Below are positions 1 through 7,118 of a stretch of DNA of 10,793 bases, in pieces. The stretch covers positions 1-10,793 of the forward strand of contig CANGEH010000051.1 in assembly GCA_947452665.1 (NCBI GenBank), given 5' to 3'. The position numbers and the translations under genes were made by a program. The notes beneath the pieces are model-generated. The model saw only the letters and a program-made list of their open reading frames with translations. It searched no databases and was not told where the DNA came from. Each line of letters begins with the position of its first letter. Position 1 is the first letter of the stretch. The stretch comes from Caulobacteraceae bacterium. Its GTDB lineage: Bacteria; Pseudomonadota; Alphaproteobacteria; Caulobacterales; Caulobacteraceae.

Positions 1-874
1 CGGCTATTTCCCCGTCAATCCCGTGGACTCGGCGCAAGACCTGCGCGGTGAAATGCTAGCCGTCATGGGCGAGTTGGGCATGAAGCCTGAAAAGCATCAC
101 CACGAAGTGGCCCCTGCCCAGCACGAGCTCGGTCTGAAGTTCGACACCATGATCGTCATGGCTGACCGGCTGCAGATGTATAAGTATGTGATCCACAATG
201 TGGCCGCAGCCTATGGCAAGACCGCAACCTTCATGGCCAAGCCGATGTTTGCCGATAATGGCAGCGGCATGCACGTGCACCAGTCGATCTGGGGCAATGG
301 CAAGCCCCTGTTTGCCGGTGATAAATATGCCGGTCTGTCGGACCTGTGCCTGTGGTATATCGGCGGCATTATCAAGCACGCCAAGGCGATTAACGCCTTC
401 TCCAACTCGACCACCAACTCCTATAAGCGTCTGGTCCCCGGCTATGAAGCCCCGGTGAAATTGGCCTATTCGGCCCGTAACCGTTCGGCCTCAATCCGCA
501 TTCCGCACGTCGACAGCCCCAAGGGCAAGCGCATCGAGGCGCGCTTCCCCGACCCCATGGGCAACCCCTATCTGACCTTTACCGCCCTCTTGATGGCCGG
601 CATGGACGGGATTGCCAATAAGATCGATCCAGGCGGCCCCGCCGATAAGAACCTCTATGACCTGCCCCCCCGCGAGCAGAAGAAGATCCCAGAGGTTTGC
701 GGCAGCCTGCGTGAAGCGCTGGAATCGCTCGATAAGGACCGCGGCTTCTTGAAGGCTGGCGGCGTGATGGATGACGACTTCATCGACAGCTATATCGAGC
801 TGAAGATGGAAGAAGTGATGCGCTTGCAACTGCACCCGCACCCCGTCGAATTCGACATGTATTACAAGTGTTAA
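1..874 (+). CDS. glnA: Glutamine synthetase type I, C-terminal part (5' end outside window)
   Basis: This enzyme makes glutamine from glutamate, ammonia and ATP in the cytoplasm and is the entry point of nitrogen assimilation. The reading frame is already open at base 2, so about 290 C-terminal residues of a roughly 470-residue enzyme are visible; the GTG at 23 is an internal valine codon, not a start. Visible signatures are the EKHHHEVAPAQHELG segment with catalytic-site Glu/His, NGSGMHVHQS (metal and nucleotide binding), KRLVPGYEAP, and RIEARFPDPMGNPYL with active-site Arg/Glu. NLYDLPP has its Tyr at bases 656-658, the conserved adenylylation site of GSI-beta enzymes, so control by GlnE is expected. 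The C-terminus HPVEFDMYYKC is the usual end of GlnA. An intrinsic terminator follows within 30 bases, so glnA ends its transcription unit here. Confidence 0.97.
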   Translation, partial: GYFPVNPVDSAQDLRGEMLAVMGELGMKPEKHHHEVAPAQHELGLKFDTMIVMADRLQMYKYVIHNVAAAYGKTATFMAKPMFADNGSGMHVHQSIWGNGKPLFAGDKYAGLSDLCLWYIGGIIKHAKAINAFSNSTTNSYKRLVPGYEAPVKLAYSARNRSASIRIPHVDSPKGKRIEARFPDPMGNPYLTFTALLMAGMDGIANKIDPGGPADKNLYDLPPREQKKIPEVCGSLREALESLDKDRGFLKAGGVMDDDFIDSYIELKMEEVMRLQLHPHPVEFDMYYKC

Positions 875-892
875 TCTGATTTTCCAATCAGA
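875..892 (+). other. Small hairpin directly after the glnA stop codon
   Basis: TCTGATT (875-881) and AATCAGA (886-892) form a perfect 7-bp stem around a TTCC loop, starting at the base after the TAA. No T-run follows, so it is not a terminator by itself. It lies nine bases before the real terminator stem and may protect the mRNA 3' end or help release. Confidence 0.5.
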
Positions 893-901
893 CAAGACGA
901 A

Positions 902-931
902 GGGCCGGGCGTCAAACCCCGGCCCTTTTTT
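902..931 (+). terminator. Intrinsic terminator of glnA
   Basis: GGGCCGGG (902-909) pairs perfectly with CCCGGCCC (918-925) around an 8-base loop, followed immediately by six T residues (926-931). This is the standard form of a Rho-independent terminator, and it lies 28 bases after the glnA stop. Confidence 0.93.
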
Positions 932-945
932 CGTGGGCGGCCATC

Positions 946-1000
946 TTGGCAAATTCAACCGCATAGGGATTGATATTTGTCAAAAATGTCTGGCAGATAG
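946..1000 (+). promoter_or_regulatory. Possible promoter region of the amidohydrolase operon
   Basis: Since glnA is terminated upstream, the amidohydrolase operon needs its own promoter between 932 and 1014. TTGGCA (946-951) with TTGATA (970-975) at 18-bp spacing, or TTGATA with CAGATA (994-999) at 18 bp, are weak sigma-70-like pairs. The choice between them is not supported by anything further. Confidence 0.25.
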
Positions 1001-1024
1001 GGCCTGATCTTTTCGAGGCTTTTC

Positions 1025-2482
1025 ATGCTCAAGACCCTACGCCTAACGGCGCTTCTGGCCGGACTAGCCACGGCCGGCCTCTTGTCCGCCTGCGCGACCG
1101 CCAGCACCACCGCATCGTCCGAACCTTCTGCCAAGGCCTTGCCTCTAGGCAGCGATGGCGGCGTCGATGCCAAGACCGAGCCCGCCCCGTTTGCCAGCAC
1201 CTATAAGCCCCTGCCCTCGCAGCTAACGGCCATAGTCGGTGCCCATATCCTCACCGCGACCGGTGAAGAGATCGAAAGCGGCACCCTTGTCATGGATGAC
1301 GGCAAGATTGTCGCGCTTGGCAAGGCCGTGGCTGCGCCAAAGGGCGCTAAGATCATTAATGCCAAGGGCCTATGGCTGACCCCGGGCATTATCGATTCCC
1401 ATTCGCATCTGGGGGTCTATGCCTCTCCGGGCGTCCAGGCGCACTCTGATGGCAATGAGGCGACCGATCCCAATACGGCCAATGTCTGGGCCGAGCACTC
1501 GGTCTGGCCACAGGACCCCGGCTTTAACCGCGCCCGCGCTGGCGGTGTAACCACGATGCAAATCCTGCCCGGCTCTGCCAATCTGTTTGGCGGCCGGTCC
1601 GTGACCTTGAAGAATGTGCCGTCAATCACCACCCAGGGCATGAAGTTTCCCGATGCGCCCTATGGCTTGAAAATGGCCTGCGGTGAAAACCCAAAGCGGG
1701 TCTATGGCCATAAGGGCCGCGCGCCCTCGACCCGGATGGGTAATGTTGCGGGCTATCGCAGCGCTTGGATCGCCGCGGCTAGCTATAAGCGCAAATGGGA
1801 AGACTACCGGGCCAAGATCGCCAAGGGCGAAGAGGCTGACCCGCCCGAGCGCGACCTGACCAATGACACCTTGTCGGGCGTGCTGGCCGGTGAAATCCTG
1901 GTCCAGAACCATTGTTATCGCGCCGATGAAATGGCGACCATGATCGATATTTCCAAGGAATTTGGCTTCAGGATCAGCATGTTCCACCATTCTTCCGAGG
2001 CCTATAAGATTGCCGATTTGCTGGCCCGCGAAGACATTTGCTATGCCACCTGGGCCGATTGGGCAGGCTTTAAGTTGGAATCCTATGATGGGATTGCCGA
2101 GAACGCGGCGATTGGCCAGCGCAAGGGCGCCTGCGTGGTCATCCATTCGGACGATCCAATCATGGCCCAGCACCTCAATCAGGAAGCGGCCATTGCCATG
2201 GCGGCTGGCAATCGTCTGGGCCTGGGCATTACACGCGCCGAGGCGATTAGCTGGATCACCGCCAATCCGGCCAAGGCCATGGGGATAGGCAACCGGACCG
2301 GCTCACTGGGAATAGGCAAGAATGCGGATCTGGTGCTGTGGAGCGGCGACCCCTTTAGCGTCTATTCCACGGCCAATCAGGTGTTTATCGATGGCGCCAA
2401 GGTCTATGACCGCAACGACCCGCGCTTCCAAGCCCAATCTGATTTCGAACTTGGCCAACCCGGCGAGGAAGTCCACCCATGA
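1025..2482 (+). CDS. Exported amidohydrolase-family lipoprotein (COG1228-like), probably active
   Basis: This is a 485-residue metal-dependent hydrolase of the amidohydrolase superfamily (imidazolonepropionase/Xaa-dipeptidase-like group). The ATG follows a GAGG site (1015-1018) by six bases. The N-terminus is a lipoprotein signal with lipobox L20-S-A-C23, so the mature protein should be membrane-anchored on the periplasmic side. The TIM-barrel metal centre looks complete: D124-S-H126-S-H128 after strand 1, a Lys in the GLKMACGENPKRVYG region (K216 is a likely carboxylated lysine, tentative), H296 in NHCYRADE, H321/H322 in MFHHSSE, and D376/D377 in IHSDDP. The C-terminal NPAKAMGIGNRTGSLGIGKNADLVLW segment is the usual amidohydrolase beta-sandwich closure. 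Substrate is unknown; family members cleave dipeptides or N-acyl compounds. It overlaps the next gene by ATGA, indicating translational coupling. Confidence 0.88.
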   Translation: MLKTLRLTALLAGLATAGLLSACATASTTASSEPSAKALPLGSDGGVDAKTEPAPFASTYKPLPSQLTAIVGAHILTATGEEIESGTLVMDDGKIVALGKAVAAPKGAKIINAKGLWLTPGIIDSHSHLGVYASPGVQAHSDGNEATDPNTANVWAEHSVWPQDPGFNRARAGGVTTMQILPGSANLFGGRSVTLKNVPSITTQGMKFPDAPYGLKMACGENPKRVYGHKGRAPSTRMGNVAGYRSAWIAAASYKRKWEDYRAKIAKGEEADPPERDLTNDTLSGVLAGEILVQNHCYRADEMATMIDISKEFGFRISMFHHSSEAYKIADLLAREDICYATWADWAGFKLESYDGIAENAAIGQRKGACVVIHSDDPIMAQHLNQEAAIAMAAGNRLGLGITRAEAISWITANPAKAMGIGNRTGSLGIGKNADLVLWSGDPFSVYSTANQVFIDGAKVYDRNDPRFQAQSDFELGQPGEEVHP

Positions 2483-3828
2483 ACCGCCGCATCCTTTTAG
2501 CCGCCGCATCGGCCCTATCCCTGATCGCAGCCCCTGCCCTGGCCCAGAGCCTCGCGATCATCAATGCGCATATTCTTAGCCAAGGCCCGGCCGGAGAGAT
2601 TGCCTTGGGCACGGTCCTGATCAAGGACGGCAAGATTACCGGGCTTGGCGCAAACCTAGCCGTGCCAAACGGCACGCGGGTGATTGATGCCGCTGGCCAG
2701 ATTGTGACACCAGGCCTGATCCTGCCGAGCTCAAACCTAGGCGTGTCCGAGGTCGATCAGGTCGAAGAAACCCGCGACGACGGTGCGGGCGATCGCATGG
2801 GGGCGGCCTTTGATGTCCAATACGGCGTTAATGCCGATTCCGCCCTGATTCCGCTGGCAAGGCTTGGTGGGGTTACCCGCGCCGTGATTACCCCCGTGCT
2901 TGGTCGCGGCGGCGAGGAAGCGCACAAGGATGATGGCAGCGATGATTTCTCCGGCAGTGCCCAAGATGGCAAGGCCAGCCTGTTTGCCGGACAGATCGCG
3001 GCCGCTAGCCTCGCATCGGGCAGCCGTTCGCCTGTGTTTAAGGCCAAGATCGGCATGGCTCTGGATCTGGGCGAGGCTGGGGCAGACTATGCCGGCGGCT
3101 CACGCGGCGCAGCCTTTGTCTTGCTAAAATCAGCCCTGGACGATGCGCGCCACTATGCCAAGAACCGCAAGGGCTTTGATGCGGGCGCTAGCCGCCCCTA
3201 TCCCTATAGCCGCGAGGATATGGAGGCGCTTGTCCCCGTTGCCGAGGGGCGCGTGCCGCTCTTGGTAAGGGTGCACAAGGCATCAGACATTTTGCAGGTG
3301 CTGAAGCTTGCCCAAGAGCAAAAGCTCAAACTCATTCTTGATGGGGCCGAAGAGGGCTGGCGGGTTGCGGACGCTATTGCCAAGGCCGGCGTGCCGGTCC
3401 TGGTCGATGCCCAGGCCGACCTGCCCGGCAGTTTCGAAACCCTTGGCGCTCGTATGGAAAATGCAGGGCGTTTGAATGCCGCAGGCGTTGTGGTCGCGAT
3501 CATGGGCAGCCGCGACTACACCAATCTGCGTCAGGGCCGGTTCAATGCCGGAACCGCTGTGTCCTATGGCCTGCCCTATAGCGTGGCCCTGGCCTCAGTC
3601 ACGATCAATCCGGCCAAGATCTGGGGGCTGGCTGACAAGATCGGCAGCCTGGAGCCGGGCAAGGATGCGGATCTGGTGATCTGGTCTGGCGATCCGCTTG
3701 AAGTCACAAGCTATGCCACAGCCGTGATTATTCAGGGCCAAGACCAGCCCATGACCTCGCGCAGCCTGGAACTGGCCAAACGCTATAGACCCGACGCCGA
3801 TAAGGATTATCCGCCCGCCTATCGCTAG
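2479..3828 (+). CDS. Exported amidohydrolase homologue with degenerate metal site
   Basis: This 449-residue protein is the paralogous partner of the preceding gene, and its ATG overlaps that gene's stop as ATGA. It begins with a Sec signal peptide (MNRRILLAAASALSLIAAPALA, in which ALA at 20-22 precedes Q23), so it should be soluble in the periplasm. The fold is recognisable from the N-terminal sandwich (INAHILSQGPAG, DGKITGLGANL) and from INPAKIWGLADKIGSLEPG followed by DADLVIWSGDP near the C-terminus. The strand-1 metal motif is lost: where the partner has D-S-H-S-H-L-G, this one has L82-P-S84-S-N86-L-G. The HH of the partner is D-G here, and the HSDD region reads MGSRD. A His remains in LVRVHKASD. 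It is either non-catalytic, for example a structural partner of the first enzyme, or uses a changed site. The frame is intact with ordinary codon use, so it is not a pseudogene. Confidence 0.83.
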   Translation: MNRRILLAAASALSLIAAPALAQSLAIINAHILSQGPAGEIALGTVLIKDGKITGLGANLAVPNGTRVIDAAGQIVTPGLILPSSNLGVSEVDQVEETRDDGAGDRMGAAFDVQYGVNADSALIPLARLGGVTRAVITPVLGRGGEEAHKDDGSDDFSGSAQDGKASLFAGQIAAASLASGSRSPVFKAKIGMALDLGEAGADYAGGSRGAAFVLLKSALDDARHYAKNRKGFDAGASRPYPYSREDMEALVPVAEGRVPLLVRVHKASDILQVLKLAQEQKLKLILDGAEEGWRVADAIAKAGVPVLVDAQADLPGSFETLGARMENAGRLNAAGVVVAIMGSRDYTNLRQGRFNAGTAVSYGLPYSVALASVTINPAKIWGLADKIGSLEPGKDADLVIWSGDPLEVTSYATAVIIQGQDQPMTSRSLELAKRYRPDADKDYPPAYR

Positions 3829-3848
3829 AGCTTTTGTCCATGCTAGGC

Positions 3849-3881
3849 GGTCATGCCCCCTGAATTTCCGGAGGGCATACG
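3849..3881 (+). repeat. REP-like imperfect hairpin upstream of parE
   Basis: ATGCCC (3853-3858) and GGGCAT (3873-3878) form a 6-bp stem around a 14-base loop, preceded by GGTC and followed by ACG. The first ten bases GGTCATGCCC (3849-3858) are identical to the left half of the perfect palindrome at 6990-7009. It could be an extragenic palindrome or an mRNA processing signal between the amidohydrolase operon and parE. No T-run follows, so it is not an intrinsic terminator. Confidence 0.4.
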
Positions 3882-3912
3882 AGGCCGCGTCGAATCGCGT
3901 CAGAATGATCCC

Positions 3913-6021
3913 ATGCCCGAGACCCCGCCGCAAAGATCCCTGTTCGATGACGCGCCAGAGCCTAGCTCTGCGCCCCAGGTCGCCTCCACGCCCATAGTCG
4001 CTGTCGCGGCTGCGGCAGAATCTGGGCCCTCCACTGCCCCAAGCGCAGAGCAAAGCCGGTCCAGCGCGGTCGCCGCCGCCACCGGCTATTCGGCCAAGGA
4101 TATTGAGGTTCTTGAGGGGCTAGAGCCGGTGCGCAAGCGGCCGGGCATGTATATTGGCGGCACGGACGAGCGCGCCCTGCACCATCTGTTCGCCGAAGTG
4201 CTTGATAATGCCATGGACGAGGCCGTGGCCGGTCACGCCAAGTTTATTGAGGTTAGGCTAGAAGCCGACGGGGCCCTGGTCGTGCGCGATGATGGCCGCG
4301 GCATTCCGGTCGATGCCCACCCCAAATACACCGACAAGTCGGCCCTCGAAGTGATCATGACCGTACTGCATTCGGGCGGCAAGTTTTCGGGCAAGAGCTA
4401 TGAGACCTCCGGCGGTCTGCACGGGGTCGGCATTTCCGTGGTCAATGCCCTATCCGAACGGCTGGACGTTACGGTCTGGCGCGACGGGTTTGAACATCGC
4501 CAATCTTATTCGCGCGGCAAGCCCTTAACCGCTCTGGAGCGGGGCAACCCTTCGCGCAAGCACGGCTCTTCGCTGCGGTTCTCGCCAGACGAAACCATAT
4601 TTGGCGCCGGGGCGGTGTTTAAGCCTGCTCGGCTTTACCGCATGGCCAGGTCCAAGGCCTATCTGTTCCGAGGCGTTGAGATCCGCTGGTCTTGTGCGCC
4701 AGAGCGGATTACCGACCAGACCCCGGCTGAGGCGGTGTTCCACTTCCCCAATGGTCTGGCGGATTTCTTGGCCGAACGGGTGGCCGGGATCGAAACCCTG
4801 ACCGAGACCTTTTCGGGCCGGATTGAGCGCAAGGCGGCGGGCGGTTCTGACGGCGGGGCGGTGGAATGGGCCATTACCTGGTCGCCGATCGGGTTTGGCG
4901 ACAGTGACAGCTTTATGCAGTCCTATTGTAACACCGTGCCCACGACCGAGGGCGGCACGCATGAGGCTGGCTTGCGCGCCGTCCTGATGCGCGGCCTGAA
5001 GGCTTACGGGGAAATGACCGGCGAAAAGCGCGCCGGTCTGATTACCGCCGAAGATGTGATCGGCAATGCCGGGTCCCTGATCTCGGTCTTTATCCGCAAT
5101 CCCGAATTCCAAGGCCAGACCAAGGAAAAGCTGTCCTCGTCTGAGGCGCAAAGACTGGTCGAGACCGTCTTGCGTGACCCGTTCGATCACTGGCTGACAG
5201 CCGCGCCCAAGAGCGCGGACCGCTTGCTGGAATTCATCATCGAGCGGGCCGAGGATCGGCTAAAGCGGCGGCGCGACAAGGATGTGGCCCGCGCCTCGGC
5301 AACGCGTAAGCTGCGCCTGCCCGGCAAGCTCGCCGATTGTTCGGGCCAGGCCACAGACGGGACCGAGCTTTTTATCGTCGAGGGCGACAGCGCTGGCGGC
5401 TCAGCCAAACAGGCGCGCAATCGCAAGACCCAGGCCATATTGCCCCTGCGCGGTAAGATCTTGAATGTGGCCTCCGCGACCAATGACAAGGCTGGGCGCA
5501 ATACGGAATTGTCGGACCTCTTGCTCGCGCTCGGTGTTCAGGGCGGCAACCGGTTCAAGGAAGAAGACCTGCGCTATGAGCGCATTGTCATCATGACCGA
5601 TGCCGATGTCGATGGCGCCCATATTGCCAGCCTCTTGATCACCTTCTTCTATCGCACCATGCCCGGTCTGATCCGGGCAGGCCGCCTGTTCTTGGCCCTG
5701 CCGCCGCTCTATCGCATCAGCCATGGCGGCAAGACCGTCTATGCCCGCGACGACGCGCATAAGGATGAGCTCATGGCGGGTCAGTTCAAGAACAAGAAGC
5801 CCGAAATTGGCCGCTTTAAGGGCCTGGGGGAAATGATGCCGGCCCAGCTTAAAGAAACCACCATGGACCCATCAAAACGCACCCTGGCCCGCGTCACCCT
5901 GCCCCGCTCCGAAGAGGCGGTTGAGGACCTGGTCGAGACCTTGATGGGCCGCAAGCCCGAGCTGCGCTTCCGGTTCATTCAGGATAATGCCGAGTTTGCT
6001 GTGGATGATCTGGATGTCTAG
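3913..6021 (+). CDS. parE: DNA topoisomerase IV subunit B
   Basis: ParE is the ATPase and TOPRIM-bearing subunit of topoisomerase IV, which decatenates daughter chromosomes together with ParC. From the ATG at 3913 it is 702 residues. A variable Ala/Ser/Pro-rich N-terminus of about 58 residues precedes the GHKL module: YSAKDIEVLEGLEPVRKRPG, catalytic E95 and Mg-binding N99 in AEVLDNAMDEA, DDGRGIP (126-132), and the glycine-rich lid GGLHGVGISVVNALSER. The transducer domain follows, then TOPRIM with E490-G-D-S-A-G-G and D563-A-D-V-D567. The C-terminus RFRFIQDNAEFAVDDLDV is the normal end. It lacks the insertions of GyrB and has the ParE-type RALHHLFAEV segment seen in Alphaproteobacteria. An in-frame ATG at 3853 would add 20 residues, but those overlap a hairpin and look non-coding. 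No strong Shine-Dalgarno site decides the matter, though AGG at 3845-3847 could serve the upstream ATG. Confidence 0.93.
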   Translation: MPETPPQRSLFDDAPEPSSAPQVASTPIVAVAAAAESGPSTAPSAEQSRSSAVAAATGYSAKDIEVLEGLEPVRKRPGMYIGGTDERALHHLFAEVLDNAMDEAVAGHAKFIEVRLEADGALVVRDDGRGIPVDAHPKYTDKSALEVIMTVLHSGGKFSGKSYETSGGLHGVGISVVNALSERLDVTVWRDGFEHRQSYSRGKPLTALERGNPSRKHGSSLRFSPDETIFGAGAVFKPARLYRMARSKAYLFRGVEIRWSCAPERITDQTPAEAVFHFPNGLADFLAERVAGIETLTETFSGRIERKAAGGSDGGAVEWAITWSPIGFGDSDSFMQSYCNTVPTTEGGTHEAGLRAVLMRGLKAYGEMTGEKRAGLITAEDVIGNAGSLISVFIRNPEFQGQTKEKLSSSEAQRLVETVLRDPFDHWLTAAPKSADRLLEFIIERAEDRLKRRRDKDVARASATRKLRLPGKLADCSGQATDGTELFIVEGDSAGGSAKQARNRKTQAILPLRGKILNVASATNDKAGRNTELSDLLLALGVQGGNRFKEEDLRYERIVIMTDADVDGAHIASLLITFFYRTMPGLIRAGRLFLALPPLYRISHGGKTVYARDDAHKDELMAGQFKNKKPEIGRFKGLGEMMPAQLKETTMDPSKRTLARVTLPRSEEAVEDLVETLMGRKPELRFRFIQDNAEFAVDDLDV

Positions 6022-6023
6022 CG

Positions 6024-6046
6024 GGTCATGGTCGCGGAGCCATACG
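6024..6046 (+). repeat. Short hairpin after parE resembling the one before it
   Basis: GGTCATG at 6024-6030 begins three bases after the parE stop and is followed by GGAG, CCAT and ACG. ATGG and CCAT can pair in a weak 4-bp stem. The order GGTCATG, GGAG, CATACG, then GCGTCG matches the hairpin region at 3849-3890 upstream of parE with a shorter loop. Similarity is short, and common origin is an inference. Confidence 0.25.
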
Positions 6047-6075
6047 GCGTCGGGCGAGTTATAAGTACGCTCTAA

Positions 6076-6105
6076 TTGACCGTTTTGCGGAATTAAACTG
6101 CAAAA
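6076..6105 (+). promoter_or_regulatory. Putative promoter/operator dyad before the TTG-started lipoprotein gene
   Basis: TTGACC (6076-6081) resembles a -35 hexamer, and CAAAAT (6101-6106) is a weak -10 at 19-bp spacing. Overlapping them, TTTTGCGG (6083-6090) and CTGCAAAA (6098-6105) form an 8-bp inverted repeat with one G-T wobble around AATTAAA. As DNA this could be an operator; as RNA it would be a leader stem. Neither is proved. Confidence 0.3.
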
Positions 6106-6138
6106 TACACAGACTACAACCGCAACTGGACCAAGCAC

Positions 6139-6735
6139 TTGAGCCTTCGCATCTTCAAATCCGCTCTGATCGCTACCCTTATGGGCCTTTGCGTGACCGC
6201 CTGCGCGGTCATTCCTGAGGCGCCGGTTGGGCCCTATTCGGTCGGCAAAAGCTATCAGGTCACCCTGGCCCAGCCGTGGAACGATGTTAGCCTGATTATG
6301 AATGCACGGCCTGCCAAGGTCAGGCTGCTTTCACTTGATGGCCCCCTGCTCAATCGCCTCTATCTGACCGACGGTCTCGTACCGGGCGATTTCATGGTCA
6401 AGCCAGCGGCCAAGGAGCGCCCCACCCCAGTCTATCGCAAGGCCATGTCGGCCAGTGAACGGGTGGAATTTGTAAGCGATAGTGTTGCGGCGCTCGATTA
6501 TCGTAATGTTGAAACCACAGGGCTTCGCCCTGGCAAGTTCGGTCCGCACAGCGCCTTGCGCTTTGATCTGACCGCCCAGACCGCCGAAGGGCTGAACATG
6601 TCCGGCACAGCCTTGATCAGTGAAGTCGATGGCAAGGCCTATGTGCTGATTTTCCTAGCCCCAAGCGAGCACTTTTATGCCGCACAAATGGCTGAAGTGG
6701 AAAACATCATTGCGTCAATCCGCCCGAAAACATGA
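6139..6735 (+). CDS. Putative outer-envelope lipoprotein of unknown function
   Basis: This 198-residue lipoprotein has a short positively charged N-terminus (SLRIFKS), a hydrophobic stretch, and lipobox V19-T-A-C22. A TTG start at 6139 is chosen because the signal peptide needs the residues between it and the first ATG (6181). There is no in-frame ATG or GTG between the upstream stop (6094-6096) and this TTG. The Shine-Dalgarno is weak (GGA at 6128-6130). Ala at +2 after the Cys would favour outer-membrane sorting. The mature part has no catalytic motif I recognise; it is a globular, beta-rich-looking domain with a pattern (SLDGPLLNRLYLTDGL, GTALISEVDGKAYVLIFLAP) that I recall from uncharacterised alphaproteobacterial proteins, without a named function. 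It precedes other exported proteins and a periplasmic protease, which suggests an envelope role. Confidence 0.8.
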   Translation: MSLRIFKSALIATLMGLCVTACAVIPEAPVGPYSVGKSYQVTLAQPWNDVSLIMNARPAKVRLLSLDGPLLNRLYLTDGLVPGDFMVKPAAKERPTPVYRKAMSASERVEFVSDSVAALDYRNVETTGLRPGKFGPHSALRFDLTAQTAEGLNMSGTALISEVDGKAYVLIFLAPSEHFYAAQMAEVENIIASIRPKT

Positions 6736-6897
6736 TTACGGACAGATTAAATTTACCAGTCCTTAGTACAATTTTTACGTATATTTATCCGTATAAAGTA
6801 AAATGATGTAAATATAAGAACTATAAAAACCACCTCCGCCCGATCATCGTCGACCGGGCTTCTGATACTGAAATAGTATCCGAAGTGGAGCTTGGTT
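6736..6897 (+). promoter_or_regulatory. AT-rich promoter/leader region with three dyads
   Basis: This 162-bp gap is far more AT-rich than its surroundings between 6736 and 6830. TAAAAT (6799-6804), TATAAA (6792-6797) and TATAAG (6813-6818) are -10-like, but no convincing -35 pairs with any of them. Three inverted repeats follow one another. TTTTTACG (6772-6779) pairs with CGTATAAA (6790-6797) with one mismatch. GCCCG (6838-6842) pairs with CGGGC (6855-6859). GATACT (6864-6869) pairs with AGTATC (6875-6880) around GAAAT, ending six bases before the GGAG ribosome site of the next ORF. Confidence 0.4.
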
Positions 6898-7116
6898 GTG
6901 TTAAATAATTTAGCAATTATTGCCTCTATGTTTATATTGTTGTCGACCTCAACCATAAACAGGTCGGTCAGGCCACTCGGCTATGTGAAGGTCATGCCCG
7001 GGCATGACCAGGTCCCTTGGCTCACAATCCCATTATTCGGATCTGGGCGTGACATCCGTCATCCCGAAAGCGACCTAGTAACTGATACGCCTTTCAGCGC
7101 CGGAAATGGGAGCTGA
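6898..7116 (+). CDS. Small secreted ORF, internally deleted duplicate of the next gene
   Basis: This ORF of 72 residues starts with GTG at 6898, seven bases after GGAG (6887-6890). It encodes a hydrophobic N-terminal segment (MLNNLAIIASMFILLSTST) that resembles a signal peptide but has no lipobox Cys. It aligns with both ends of the 229-residue protein encoded next. The N-terminus matches in register (L5-A6, M11, I13-L14, T19, N21). QVPWLTIPLFGSGRDIRHPE matches KVVWFTTALAGFDADIRHPE at 11 of 20 positions. Upstream ribosome-site sequence is also alike. The central part, about 155 codons in the neighbour, is missing and replaced by a short stretch containing a perfect palindrome. The ORF ends with an unrelated tail (VTDTPFSAGNGS), and its TGA lies two bases before the next GTG. 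It uses codons rare nearby (TTA, ATA). Either a decaying gene remnant or an upstream coupling peptide for the next gene. Confidence 0.5.
   Translation: MLNNLAIIASMFILLSTSTINRSVRPLGYVKVMPGHDQVPWLTIPLFGSGRDIRHPESDLVTDTPFSAGNGS
6990..7009. repeat. Perfect 20-bp palindrome at the deletion junction
   Basis: GGTCATGCCCGGGCATGACC is fully self-complementary with no spacer. It lies inside the small ORF, where it encodes VMPGHD, exactly between the parts that match the N- and C-terminal ends of the following gene. The half-site GGTCATGCCC recurs at 3849-3858 upstream of parE. It resembles the core of REP-type repeats of the form GTCATGCCC...GGGCATGAC that are common in alphaproteobacterial genomes. 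Confidence 0.6.
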
Positions 7117-7118
7117 AC

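Noticed and set aside
23..25. GTG as a start codon for the first gene
   Set aside because: The frame is open upstream to base 2 (GYFPVNP), which is normal internal glutamine synthetase sequence; the gene begins outside the window.
1622..2173. Antisense open frame (183 codons) opposite the first amidohydrolase
   Set aside because: It mirrors the codon bias of the real gene, has no recognisable domain, and has no intergenic space of its own.
3884..3898. GAATC (GANTC) sites as evidence of CcrM-type control of parE and the helicase
   Set aside because: A GANTC site is expected about every 256 bases by chance; single sites before 3913 and 9211 are not informative.
3853..3912. ATG at 3853 as the parE start, adding 20 residues
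   Set aside because: The added residues overlap a hairpin and have no family resemblance; the start at 3913 gives a usual ParE length. It is not excluded, as a weak AGG precedes the upstream ATG.
4525..5190. Antisense open frame (221 codons) opposite parE
   Set aside because: It covers the conserved transducer region of parE; its translation shows no family motif.
6741..6910. CtrA-type TTAA-N7-TTAA boxes in the AT-rich gap
   Set aside because: TTAA occurs more than once, but no pair has the seven-base spacing.
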